Notes: generated by a model not told the origin, from the letters alone. Shown: positions 24,783 to 36,573, numbered from the stretch's first letter. The stretch: 64,000 bases of DNA from Coffea arabica (GCF_036785885.1 NC_092317.1:9736501-9800500); one strand, 5' to 3'. Translations and numbers: made by a program.

Positions 24783-27700
24783 GGATTTGATCCTATGCCA
24801 GCAACTCTTCTGTCCTGAGTACCCCCTATTGCAGAATTATGCAGAGCTGAGACCAATTTGCTTCTGATGTCATTTCCTGTCCCTACATACAGTTTCCCTT
24901 GGTATCTGAGTACTCCTTCTGCTAGTGTATAGGATGGTTGAGATGTAGAGTCTAGCAGTAGTTGGGACATAATCTCTTGGCAGTGAGGGTCACCTTCATA
25001 ACTTTGAATCAGTTCCTCCATCCAACCTGGCTTAACAGCAGATAGGGCCAAACAGAAACTGGTATTGCTGTCCCTTGAGGCATCCGTCCCCTGTCTCCTT
25101 GAGAGTGCATCAGCAACCAGATTTTCAGCACCCTTTTTGTATTGGATTTCGTAGTCCAATCCCAGTAACTTAGTCAGCCACTTGTGTTGTAGAGCAGTAT
25201 TGAGTTTCTGGTCCAGTAGGTACTTCAGAGACTGGTGATCCGTCCTGATGATGAAGTGATGTCCTACCAAATAATGCTTCCATTTAGTGACAGCCATTAC
25301 TAGAGCAAGGAGTTCCTTTTCATACACAGATAACCCAAGATTTTTGGGAGATAGTGCCTTGCTCAGAAATGCAATAGGATGGCCATCCTGCATTAATACA
25401 GCCCCTAGACCTCCACCACTGGCATCAGTCTCAATGATGAAAGGCCTACTGAATTCTGGCAGTTTAAGAACTGGTGCAGTGACCATTAATTCCTTTAATT
25501 TCTCAAAAGAATTCTGAGCACCTGCATTCCATATGAAACTATCCTTCCTCAAGAGTTCAGTCAAAGGCTTGCATATTTGTCCGTAACCTTGTATGAACCT
25601 CCTATAGTACCCAGTCAAACCCAAAAAACTCCTCAATTCCTTCACAGTCTGAGGTATAGGCCACTTCAAAATACAGTCAATCTTAGTTTGATCCATACTA
25701 ACACCCTTTTCAGAAATAGTATGCCCCAAATAGTCTACTGTTTTCTGAGCAAAAGAGCACTTAGATTTCTTTGCATATAGTTGGTTCTGTCTCAGAGTAT
25801 CAAGTACTATTTTCAGATGCTGCACATGTGACTCCAATGTAGGACTGTAAACCAATATATCATCAAAGAATACCAAAACAAATTTCCTCAAATATGGTTG
25901 GAATACCTGGTTCATCAAAGATTGAAAGGTGGCTGGCGCATTGGTAAGGCCAAAAGGCATCACCAAGAACTCATAGTGGCCACAATGAGTCTGAAATGCT
26001 GTCTTGTGAGTATCCTGAGTTTTGACACGAATCTGATGATATCCTGCTGTTAGATCCAGCTTTGATTTGAACACAGCTCCTGCCAGTTCATCTAATAATT
26101 CTTCTACATTTGGTATTGGATATTTATCCTTAACAGTCATTTCATTCAATTTTCTATAGTCTACACAGAACCTCCAAGTGCCTTCTTTCTTTTTAACTAG
26201 CAGCACTGGAGATGCAAAGGGACTGGTGCTGTGTATAACTATTCCATGCTCCAACATTTCCGTAACCTGTTTTTCTATTTCTCCCTTTTGAGAGTGAGGG
26301 TAACGGTATGGTTTGAGCTTGACTGGTTGAGAGCCTGGCTTCAGAGTAATTTCATGGTCAATGCTCCTTTTAGGAGGTAAGGAATCAGGGGTCTTGAAGA
26401 CATCAGCATATTCACTGAGGATATTTTCCACTGCTCTGGGTATGGTATGGTCGTCTCCATCTTTATTTTGCTTCCATTCCATGGCTGCACACATCTGCTT
26501 CTTATACTCAATGAAATATCTCAAATCCTTCCCTCTGATCAGGTCCATGTCACAGTTCTCTGCTTGTCCTTGTAGGTGTACTGTCTGTCCTTGGCTGAAC
26601 AGAGAAATGCTTAGCTGATGAAAATCAAATGTGATTGGACTGAAGTGTACCATCCAATCCACTCCCAATATAATATCCCATCCTCCCAACTCCATTACTT
26701 TAAGATCAAACCTAAACTTGTACTGATTGACTTCCCACATTACTCTTGGACAGATTGCATTACTGTTAACACAGGTGCCATTTCCCATGATCACAGAAAA
26801 GGGATTTGAAACCATTTGGTACTTGATATCCATGCCAATGACTAACTCACTGTTGATGTAGCTATCAGAGCTACCAGTATCTACTAAAATCAACACCTCC
26901 TCTCCATCCAGCTTCCCTGTCAGTGTGATAGTCTTTCTTTTTAAGGCCTCCGACAGTGCATGCAGGGACATGTCCATCACTTGACCAGGGTGTCCAGTTT
27001 GGTCGTCTTGTTCTCCCAGTGCATCTTCGAACAGTGATTCCTCCTCTTCTTCGCTGATCAGAAGGTTTAAGTGTCCTGGCTTACATTGGTGTCCAGGTCC
27101 ATACCTGTCCCCACACTTAAAGCACAGTCCCATGCTCCTTCTGTGCTGAATTTCTTGAGGTGAAATTCTCTTAGAATCCTGACGGTCAGTTTGTACATTC
27201 TTAAATCTGGTGTTCCTGAAATTCCCAGTTGATGGTATCTGGTAAGTGTTGGTGTTGCCTGCTACAGGAGTAGTGCCTTTGGTCATGCCAAACTTATTTT
27301 CTGCAACATTTCTGTGGCCTTCTCTAACTCCTCTGATCTGGATTTTGATGTTGCGTTCTTGCCACAGCGAGATCTCAAAGGCCTCTGATAGTGTAGTCGG
27401 TCTCAGCATCTTCACCATAGGCTTAATTTCTTCTTTCAAGCCACTGATGAAACTGGAGGTAAAGTAGCTCTCATCCAAATTACTGTTCCTGGCCAACATT
27501 AGTGGCTTTAGTTCCTCAAACCTCTCCTGGTACTCTTCCACACTCCCTTCCTGTTGTAGTTTGTTGAATTCCTCAATTATGTCCTTATAACCATTCTCAT
27601 TGAATCGTTTACACAGGATCTCCCCAAATTCTTCCCAGGATAGTCTAGGTTTCTCAATCCTAACCCCTTGGAACCACCTATCTGCCTTACCCTCCAGATA

Positions 27701-28216
27701 CATCTCTACAATGGCTAATTTCTGCTCATTCGGAATTTGGTAGTTAATGAAATACTTGTTACATTTTCGCAGCCAATCTCTCGGATTTTCTCCTGAGAAT
27801 AATTGTAAATCAAGTTTTGGGAGATTTGGCGCTAGAATTCTACCTTCATGCCTGAAAGCACGCGTAACTTCTGCGTCTGGATGCAATCTGAATTGCAGAG
27901 GGGGAGTCGGCAGCAGTGGCGGTGCCTGTTCTGTTCCTCCCCTGGCTTCTTCATCTGGCAGCTTGTCCCTCGCAGCAGCCACATTCAGCATGATTGAGCT
28001 GAATTTTTGTTCCAAGAAAGCGCCAAATTTCTGCTCCATTCCAGTTATCAAGCTTTCCATGCGCCTATTGTTCTCTTCCAGTTCTTGACGAACCTCTCCT
28101 CTGAGCTGCTGCTGCGACGATTGCGAAGATTGAAGATTCTCCATGATTTCTTGTAGCTTAACCTCCTGTTTCCTCACTTGTTCTTCCAAGGTCTTGAATC
28201 TGGTGCTTTCCGCCAT
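24578..28216 (-). pseudogene. gag-protease-RT-RNase H polyprotein, copy 3
   Basis: Identical frame shifted 5051 bp from copy 2, starting at the ATG at 28216. This copy abuts the outermost 5' LTR (LTR 4), so in element orientation it is the first unit of the array. Confidence 0.93.
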
Positions 28217-28254
28217 GATTGTATCCAAGGATTCCGCTAGCTCTGGTACCAATT

Positions 28255-28325
28255 TGTCAGGGACTTGAATCAATGGTGGTGAATTGTTAGTGAATCAGTA
28301 AGGAAGAAAAGGAAATCTGGGAAAA

Positions 28326-28368
<43 letters not shown>

Positions 28369-28619
28369 CGAGAGAGAAAAGAGATTAGAGAGAGAAAGGA
28401 GACAAATTCAATTCTGATAACTAAATCTGTTACAAGCTGTGGGTCCCATTTATTGTCAGAAACTAACTAATCGTAACTAACTGATCAATTGGCCAAACGA
28501 TGCCGTTTGGCTAAGTAATTGCCCTAAGCCCTTAAACGGTGCCGTTCCACCAAGTAATTTCCCCAATTCCTTAAACGGTGCCGTTCCAATAATGTGTCTT
28601 CATATCTGCTGGGCTGACA
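28255..28619 (-). repeat. LTR 4 (5' LTR of the array), 365 bp
   Basis: It ends GGGCTGACA directly against the right-hand target duplication TCATC (28620-28624). It has the GAAAAAGGG variant and a long GA repeat (about 28330-28366). It contains the same three AAACG-N4-CGTT motifs at 39-bp spacing. Confidence 0.95.
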
Positions 28620-29064
28620 TCATCCCTCTCTTTCTCTCGGTTGAAGGCTGGTCTAGGGAGTTCTTGGTCAAGATATTTTTGAGTCACAAGAGTTTTAGTC
28701 AAAACTTTATATGACAAGTGGACAAATGGAACAATTACAAATTAAGTCTATCCCCTTATCAATAATTCACCTTAACATCTATCTCTCATCTCATTAACTC
28801 TTAATACCTTATAGCACAATAACCCTTTTGTACAAATTTCCCTCTAGTTCACAAAATTTATCGCACCTACCTCCCTAGTTGGACTAATTGGTTTATCACC
28901 CCAAGAAACCAACATGCAATAAATTGAATGAGGCAATAGAAGAAAAATCAAGATTCAACCGTTAGATTAATCAAAGATTCAAGGCAATTAGATTAGAATA
29001 CAATATATATATAAATTCTAAGAAATATAAAATATAAATATAATTTTCGGATACTCACATATCA

Positions 29065-29750
29065 CTACTATAATTTTTGGCCCATGACGTTATCTTTTAA
29101 TTACTTTACCTTATAGGTAATTCAACTCAGTATGTTAATAATTTTTGCACAAAAATACCTTTTTATTTTATAGCATTGCCACACTATTATTATCACTTTA
29201 TCCCTTTAAATTATAGTAATACAATCGCTTTACGCCTTTACATTTTTTAGACATTTTACCCTATCTTTAATCTAACTAGTCAGTTCAAAAATTTTTAAAT
29301 GTATTTACCCTTTTTTATATATAATTTAAAAAATTTGGAATGGTTATTCTTTCTTTTTTTCACTCTAAGAGTTTCAAAAACATAAAATAAAAGGATTTTC
29401 TCAAATTTCTTTTTTCACACTTATTAATACTAAGAAAAGAAAAAGAGATAGAAGAAATGAAAACAGAAAATTAGATTTTACAAATAAAGAAAATAAGGAA
29501 GAATCTAATATTATCGTATTACTTTAACATCATCGAAATTAGAATTGGAATTGGGTGGTAAATAGAAAAGTAAAATAATTTTAAAATAACAAAAATATTG
29601 AATTCTTCCTTATTTTGTATTTAAAAGAAAAAAGAATTGAGCTCTCTCTCTCTCTCTCTCTCTCTCTCCCCGTCTTTTTATTTTTTTCAATATTAATAAG
29701 ATTATCAAGAAGAAAGAGATTAATGTTTTAACTTTTTCCTTTAATACTAA
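29065..29750. other. A/T-rich spacer with a CT microsatellite
   Basis: Non-coding DNA between two elements. A pure (CT)n tract of 27 bases lies at about 29642-29668. The last nine bases are the left target duplication of the next MITE. No gene or transposon ends were seen otherwise. Confidence 0.55.
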
Positions 29751-30908
29751 GGGATAATTTCAGAAACCTCAGAGAAGGTTTCTAACAATTACACATAAAT
29801 ACCCTCTAATATCAAAAATTACACTACCCTCCTCTTGATTGACATATTTGATAACAAATTAAGTCCATGTCACAAAAAGTAATATTAAAGGTGATGAATC
29901 ATCTTGTCAAACAATTATATTCCAAGTTTTCCCTCTTTGACCCTACAAGAAAATAAGTTAAAATTTTGGGCAAGAAAAATGGCAATAAAAAAAAGAAAGA
30001 AAATTTGACATCAAGTTGATCCCCTTAGCACATGAAAATAACATTAAATAAATTAGCATTTTGGACAGTAAAGTCCTACAAGAACTGTTGGAAGTGCAAT
30101 GGTAGTTTGTGAACAATATCTATCATCTGGTGAATGAGCTAAAAACAAAGGTCAGTTTCAACTGAACACAAAGGCAACTAGAGGCATATTTAAACAAGTA
30201 TCATTCACAAGCACAGCCTTTGAAGAAACATGTCTTCATCAAACTATCATCGGAGCTCATTTCATGCAGGCACATCATTGAGGATCAAAAACAGAAATTG
30301 TGGGTGTGTATGCAAAGCAACAATTAGAATTTTCGAAATCAAAAGAAATCCTGACAAGTTATTTTTTGTGGTTCTAAGTGCGGCTATTTTGAGTGGTTTG
30401 ATGGCAATGAAATTGAAGAAGTGAGCAATCGAAGATGAGAAAATCCAACACAAGTTCAAAGATCAAAAGACATTGGCATAGATTTGTAACATCTCAACAG
30501 CTTTTGATCAAACTCATATGGTGTAAATATGTCACTATTTTCACTAATCTTTTACAAGATGAATGATTTTATCAGTTTCTCTACTAGATTCTCTTCGTTC
30601 TCTATAGTTCTTTCTTCTTCACTTTACAAGTAGTACAATTGCTAAAATGGCGCCAGAGGCATTATATATCTCAAGCTTAATGGCACTAGATCACATATAA
30701 AAATATTATACTTGGAAGACTTATCTTTTCCCCAAATTTCTAGTATTTTAGGGACTAATTTTCAGAGGGTATTTTGGTATCTTTATTGCTCTTAAAGATG
30801 ACATCTGGTCACATCAAAGTGAAAGGGGAGGACAATATAATTTTTGATATTGGAAAGTATTTATATGTAATTGTCAAAAACCTCAAGGGAGGTTTCTGAA
30901 ATTATCCC
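29751..30908. mobile_element. Mutator-like MITE, copy B
   Basis: A 1158-bp element flanked by a perfect 9-bp duplication TAATACTAA (29742-29750 and 30909-30917). Both ends begin GGGATAATTTCAGAAACCTC when read inward, and the similarity continues into TTTCT-ACAATTACA. Terminal sequence and TSD length match copy A at 7633-8421, but the interior differs and is longer. Short ORFs inside (for example 30230-30424) have no family resemblance. Confidence 0.9.
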
Positions 30909-30917
30909 TAATACTAA

Positions 30918-31360
30918 AAAGGATAAGAGAAACTCTAAATTTTTTATTATTTTTATTACACAAAGAAAAGAGTGCTTTCTTTTAAAATTTTTAACTTACT
31001 AAGTTGGTTTAATGACAAGATGAATTGTCTAAAAAAATAACTCTATGAGATAAATTGATAATGAGGTCATAGTTTATGGGGGTAAAGTGATAATAATTTT
31101 AAAAACTAAACATATATTTTCACTTGAATTAACAAATTCCATTAAATTTGACCGTTAATTTTGACGGTAAAATGATTAAAAAATAACATCAAGAGAGAAA
31201 TTGATAATAACACCAAACTTTAAGGAGATAAAGTGATAATAACCCTAAAAAAATCAATCAATCAAAGAAGAGTGAAATGGTGACATATTTGCACCATATG
31301 AGGAAAAATGACAAAAGCCATAGTAGGTAAATTTGGAATAGAATCAACCTTTGTAGTCAG
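30918..31360. other. A/T-rich non-coding spacer
   Basis: No gene recognised. It is degenerate A/T-rich DNA between a MITE and a solo-LTR-like block. Confidence 0.5.
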
Positions 31361-34300
31361 TGTAGACACCAAATTTTTCTTAATTTCAAGTGTTTTATTT
31401 TTCATTTAAATTGTTTGAATAATTTTTGTTCTGTAGATTTGTGCAAAAAGAAAGAAATGAAAAGAAAAATGGATGTTCAAAATTGGAGATTTTGGTAGAA
31501 GTTTTTTCTTGAGTTCAAAACCCAACAAAAAATCCAAACTAGATTTTTTTATTCTTTGTTTCTTCCAAAGGTTTGGTTAGTACAAGGACAATTCATCATC
31601 CAAATTCTATCATTTAACACCTATCAAAAATAGATCAAAGGGAGGGGAATAAGACACATAATTATACTTTATCCTAACCATCAATTCTAGGTTTTAGAAT
31701 TTTTTGTCCCATAAACTCTCACTCTTTCTCTCACTCTCGGTCGGGAACCTCTCTCAATTTCACACACTCGCAAACATCACTTTTTTTTTCTTCTTTTCCT
31801 CTCTCAACTACACAAAGACAATGACTCCAAATTTCCCACAATTTCCAAAACTCTCTCGGCTCTCCCTCTCTTCTCACTCTCACAATACACTAACACAACA
31901 ACTCCACAATAACAAAATAACTTTCACCCTCGACTCCCTCTTTCCTCTCTTAATTAACGCAACACATCCACACAAAAAGAGAGCAAGCAAGATACGGTTA
32001 AGGCTTGGGAATCTCATCACAAATTTCAACCAAGGGACTACAACATTCTCAAGCATAATTCGTTAGTTTTTTTGCAAAAATTAAGGTCAAAAATGGATTC
32101 TACGCGAAAAATCGAATGGGAGGTGTATTTTAGTGAATGTTCGTGACCGGAGAGGTCGCCTACAGCCTATGACGGCATCGCCGGTGGCGGCTGCCATGGC
32201 CGCCGGCTGCTAAAGATTCAATCTGTCGGAGAAGGAGAAGAAGAAGGGGAGAAGAATAAGAAAGAAAGAAAAAGCAAAAATTAGGAAAGTTGGACTTGTT
32301 TTTTGCATTTTTCATATGGGCTGGAATTATTTTTTTTTTGTGGGGCTTGTGTCTAATTTCATTGGGTTTGTATTTGGGTTTTAGCATTTAGTTTACATAA
32401 ATTTCATTTGGGTTTTGTTCTATTTTTGGTGAAGATGGCCTGCATTTTTTGTTTGGGTTAGGGTATGTTCGGCCCAAATCTTTGAAAAGAGGAATGGCCC
32501 AACATGTTTGAGAAATGGATTTTGCATTTTGGCACCTAATCTTTTGAGTAATTTTATTGTGGTCCTAAAATTATGGATTTATTTCACTTAGGTTCTTAAT
32601 TTAATTGCATTTTGGTTCCTTAGTTTTTTTACTCAATTTTAACTCCTGATCTTTTTAATAATTATAATTTGACTCCAAAATTTTTTAATTTTTGTAATTT
32701 AGTCCCTGGCCTTTTTTATTTTTATTTATTGTTAATTACAATTTTTTCACTTCTTTAATTGTTAATTGTTAATTTTACTTCATCTAAATGCATTTAATTT
32801 GTAAATTTTGGTTGTTTTATGTTCATTTACATTTTTCACAATAATAAGGGGAATTTATTATATGTTTACATTTTCTTTTAAAATTGTCAAGTAAATGGTG
32901 CATTGACCCGTTTGTTGATTTTGGAAAAGTAGACAACTCTTCCTTCCACTCAGTTAGCCGTTAGTTCAAATGGGAGGTATACCTATTACCCTTTAAATTC
33001 TTTTATGTGCTACTATGTGCTTTTTTATGTTTATATGTTTTCCCTTTTTCTTTTACTTCTTTATTTTAAGCTTTTATTCATTTTATACTTGCTTAATTTA
33101 AGTGTTGTGATTATTTAGAGGATATTTAAATACCCAAATTGTAATATATAGGTTTTATTTTTTATTTTTTGTAAAAAGCATAATTAGTTAGATAAATACA
33201 ATAGATAGGTTAGATAGGATTATTATTTTATATTTCCACTTTTAAATTGTAATTAGGGCTCTCAATGTAATAGTTAGGTCTTATTTACTTTGCGTGTTTG
33301 TGTGTTTATGCACTTATATGTTTGCTTGCTTTTATAGGATTTTACATCTAGATATTTTGTCTATGTGTTATGTGATCTACATGCTTTATGTGTTTTATGT
33401 GTTTATTTATTTTAATTACACTCTATATACTTTATAATGAGTGCATGATATCATCATACTAGTCCAATGCTAGTTGTAGTCTTTCTTCGGAATTTCTTTT
33501 TAGTCTATCGCTAGTGAGAACTTGTAAAAATGGGTTAGTCGAATGCTAGATGCTTTAGACCATTTTTGCACTAGATTCATACCTTATGTAATATTTATTG
33601 CATCTCATGCATTTTTTCCTATTTTAGGTTATTTTCATTTACATGATATTTTTCTTCTATTATTCCCTTACCCTTTATATGTTTGAACCATATCATTTAG
33701 AATTGCATTTCGTTTTAAAAAATTAGAAGTAAGCTAGTTCATTTACTTGACTAAATTAGAAGAGTCACCCTTCGAATATAGAAAATGGGCGAGTATGACT
33801 TTTAATCTTAGCATGCTATTACCTCTCTATAAGAAGAAAAATTGAGTCAAGAATTTTAGTCTTTCGTACCTATTATGTTGCATTTTTCTCTTTTAGATCA
33901 TGTATATTTATCTATATAGTGTAACTTCCTTTTTTTTTTGTCTCATTTTTGGCATATTCGTGACCTCTTCGAAAGATCATTTTTGGGTTTCACAATTAAT
34001 GTGATTTGCACAATTAAATTTCGAAGAGATATTTCGTCCCTCTTGATACCTCCATAAATTTAGGTTTGCATCCATATAGAAGTATCCAAATATGATAAAT
34101 TTTATAGATTAGATTAGGAATAATTTTGACTAAATCTTGCAATTAGTTTTGGTTAGGTTGAAAGGGTGTCTTAGATCAAAATCTTTGCCTTCTCTTTTTT
34201 CAACTATGACTCCCGTACTCTTTTATCTTATTTTCAAAGATCTAGAGTCGTCTAAAAGGGTTTTATTTATTTTTTTATTTAAATTATATTTTGAGTGACT

Positions 34301-34485
34301 GGGTACATTTAAATTCGATATCAAGTGGAGACTCTCTTTCTAAAATCCTTTTTAGACTCATATCTTGGGCTCAAACCATCACATTATTTAAAGTACCATT
34401 TTAGACCATTTTTTTATTTTCTAAAATCAAAAACTCATTTTTTAAACATCCTTTCTCTTTTATTTTCAAAAAATGGGGTGCGACA
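31361..34485 (+). mobile_element. Solo-LTR-like block of 3.1 kb (Ty3/gypsy)
   Basis: The left end is TGTAGACACCAAATTTT and the right end AAATGGGGTGCGACA. These are TG...CA ends with imperfect inverted similarity (TGTAGACACC versus TGTCGCACCC). Such ends are typical of long LTRs of the plant Tat/Ogre/Athila lineages. There is no coding sequence, and the ORF at 31704-32066 is low-complexity. The 5-bp flanks (GTCAG left, ACTAA right) do not match, so this may be one LTR of a broken element rather than a clean solo LTR. A GC-rich patch at about 32155-32215 stands out in otherwise A/T-rich sequence. Confidence 0.6.
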
Positions 34486-35441
34486 ACTAATACTTCTAAA
34501 TGCAGAGAAATAGTATGAAATATCTGATTTGAATAATTATTTTGTTCATATACCTTTTTAATATATTGTTTAGTGTTACTAAAGTTGAACTAGTGGATCC
34601 CTCTTCTCTCCCCCTTTTAAAAGAAGATGCTATAATATGTCCTTTTAATGTAGAAATTTTTATTTCTTGCAAAGGAGGATGAATAGTATTAACAGTACTA
34701 TTATTAGATAAAGTCCATTTTTTTTTACATAAATTAGTCTGAACATTAATTTGGGTTATAATATACAGGTTGTCACAAATACCTATTTTAGATGCATAAT
34801 AACTTAACCAAGTGAAAAATAAAAAATTTAATTTTCTTAATTGTATTTCGTTAATCCATTCTATTTTTAAACGCTTATGACAATTAGGAGATAATTTAGA
34901 AAACCAAATTCTTTTTTTTTGTCATTTTGTATATCGTTAAAATTTTCTTGTAAATATTTCTGATTTATTTGAAATTCATGTTTACTTATAACATTAATTT
35001 CTCCTTGCATTTGTGAATGTGTAGGTGAGTATTCTAATATTGTTGGTGGAATGACTTCTGATATTGGAGTTTGCAATTAATATTTTGGAGATTTTCTACA
35101 TTAGAAGAATTATCATGAAATGCTGTATATGAAAATCTTGAAAGGTCTAGGAAGTATTAGAAGAGGGAGGTTTTTCTCTGAATGAATGGAATTTAAGTAA
35201 TATTGAACCATCATGTTCTTCTACTATTTGATCTACTTCGCATCTATCTAGACTACGAGGAGGCTACGGATTTTGAATCAAGAATTCTAGAGAAATAGTT
35301 ATTTCATTCCATTTTAATCTTTTAGGAGTAAAAACTATTGGTTTATTTGTTTCTACTTGTAGTAAAACCGTTTCATCCTTAGAAGTAGGAATCATATTGA
35401 ACCTAGGATTAATTTGTGAGCTTAAAAGCCTAAAATATACT
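34486..35441 (-). pseudogene. Decayed pararetrovirus-like or retroelement coding remnant
   Basis: On the minus strand, readable stretches with protein-like composition alternate with stops and frame changes. One is at about 35440-35150 (including PRFNMIPTSKDETV and KRLKWNEITISLEF). Others lie at about 35076-34867 and 34925-34520. Their style recalls the movement-protein-to-capsid region of endogenous plant pararetroviruses (Caulimoviridae), but I recognise no diagnostic motif with certainty. There are at least three in-frame stops. It could instead be part of an LTR element. It lies between the solo-LTR-like block and the SIRE-type element. Confidence 0.3.
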
Positions 35442-36573
35442 TGTAAGGATCGAAAACAACCTAAGAGGGGGGGTGAATTAGGTTTACAAAAAACAGCTAA
35501 GATATATGTCACTTTTCTTCACGACCTACTTTTCTTTTCTCAAAGACCACTCAATGGATCAGATTACACGAAAGCACAGGTATTCGTAAGATGAAGAGGA
35601 GAACAGTTTATATAGAAAAGCTGTAAACGAAAATAGTGAAACAAACCAGGCTTCAAGCTCTACTGGAGTTTGAACAGCACTTTTATATATCAGGTTACTT
35701 CAAGTTGAACAATCTTGCAACTAATATTCTGTGTACAAGGGAAGGATCACTTCCTTCTTGCCCCAACCTACACTTGGTCAAGCAAGGAAGTTTTACAAAC
35801 AAACGAAAAACCCTCACAATGCTATACTATTGAAGAAGCTGTGTCACACTTGAAAAACTACAAGAGAATTGCACAAGCTAAGAATACAAATGTTCCTTTG
35901 GAGTATTCTAACACTTGAATCACTCACAATCTGATGTAGACTTGATGTGCAAAGTTATCCTGAGATGGTTGACGTTGTTCTTTTTATAGGAGACCAGAAA
36001 ATTCTTCAATCAATGCTGTCAACGGGTAGAAGGCAACTGAAGAGTCAACTAGCCGTTGGTGCTGTCGGACGTCCGATGTTCAGTTTTTATGCGTCCGAAC
36101 GAGATCAATGAGTTCTGGAAGTTTTCTTGAATCTCTTAGGACGTCCGATCCCTGATCATCATGCGTCCGAGGGTAAGATGTACACTTGGAATTTTTCTCT
36201 TCAATTCCTTCGGACGGCCGATGTGTCCAGAGTGTTGCGTCCGAAGTGCAGCAACGCTTGTCGAACGTCCGATACTCAGGTGTTGAGCGTCCGATCGTGA
36301 TCAGTAATTGTAGAAGCCCTGGCTTGTCTTCTTCGGACGTCCGAGTCTGAGTTCTTCACACGTTCGAAGATACTCAAAGAATGTCGGACGTCCGATACTC
36401 TCCTTTTGTGCGTCCGACAACTTCCTCAGCACTTTTCATCCTTTTTGATCTTCTTTTATTTGCTTTAAGTCCACAGACCTGTTTAGTGTTATTTCTGAAA
36501 AGGATCTCTACAAAGAGTATTAGTAACATCCATTTGTTTTGTAATAATCAAAAGATGTGAATTGAGATAAACA
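35442..36573 (-). repeat. 3' LTR of the SIRE-like element
   Basis: Begins TGTAAGGATCG and ends GAGATAAACA on the + strand, 1132 bp, the same length as the other LTR. The bases beyond it at 36574 are the polypurine tract (minus AAAAAGGGGGAGAT). Its U3 contains the GGACGTCC array. Confidence 0.88.
36065..36418. repeat. Six-unit array of GGACGTCC palindromes in the 3' LTR
   Basis: Six units, roughly 55-65 bp apart, each consist of a GGACGTCCGA-type palindrome (first is TCGGACGTCCGA at 36065-36076), 15-19 variable bases and then GCGTCCGA. The spacers between units are unrelated in sequence. The core GACGTC is a known plant bZIP-type binding core, so an enhancer role is plausible. Binding is inference. 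Confidence 0.8.

Larger units (their letters stand above)
13106..28619 (-). mobile_element. Three-fold tandem chromovirus array (LTR-int-LTR-int-LTR-int-LTR), Reina-like
   Basis: Four LTRs (13106-13460, 18149-18515, 23204-23566, 28255-28619) alternate with three internal regions of exactly 4688 bp (13461-18148, 18516-23203, 23567-28254). The encoded proteins are residue-for-residue identical in the three copies. The whole array has one 5-bp target duplication, TCATC (13101-13105 and 28620-28624), so it entered the solo LTR once and was multiplied in place. The unit size (about 5.05 kb), short LTRs and C-terminal chromodomain point to a Reina-type chromovirus. All copies share one frameshift and one nonsense codon in the integrase part of pol, so none is autonomous. 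A long-read assembly repeat error is the main alternative. Confidence 0.93.
8948..29059 (-). mobile_element. Long solo LTR (Ty3/gypsy, Tekay/Del-like), split by a nested tandem element
   Basis: The ends are TGTGATGACTCC at 8948 and GATACTCACA at 29059, a TG...CA pair with TGTGA/TCACA inverted ends. The block is flanked by a perfect 5-bp target duplication TATCA (8943-8947 and 29060-29064). Removing the nested array and its duplicated site leaves about 4.6 kb (8948-13105 plus 28625-29059). There are no polyprotein ORFs and no second LTR, so this is a solo LTR formed by LTR-LTR recombination. Length and end sequence resemble LTRs of Tekay/Del chromoviruses, with orientation inferred as minus. 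The family name is from memory. The solo status rests on the matching TSD. Confidence 0.85.

Noticed and set aside
29057..29075. CACTACTATAA resembling a left CACTA terminus for the element ending at 48020
   Set aside because: The CA/TATCA here is the right end and target duplication of the solo LTR starting at 8948, which explains the sequence better. The inner sequence does not match the other CACTA end.
30230..30424. 64-codon ORF inside MITE copy B
   Set aside because: No resemblance to a transposase, and short enough to occur by chance in A/T-rich DNA.
31704..32066. 120-codon + strand ORF
   Set aside because: Ser/Leu/Thr-rich low-complexity translation of a CT-rich tract inside the LTR-like block, without family resemblance.
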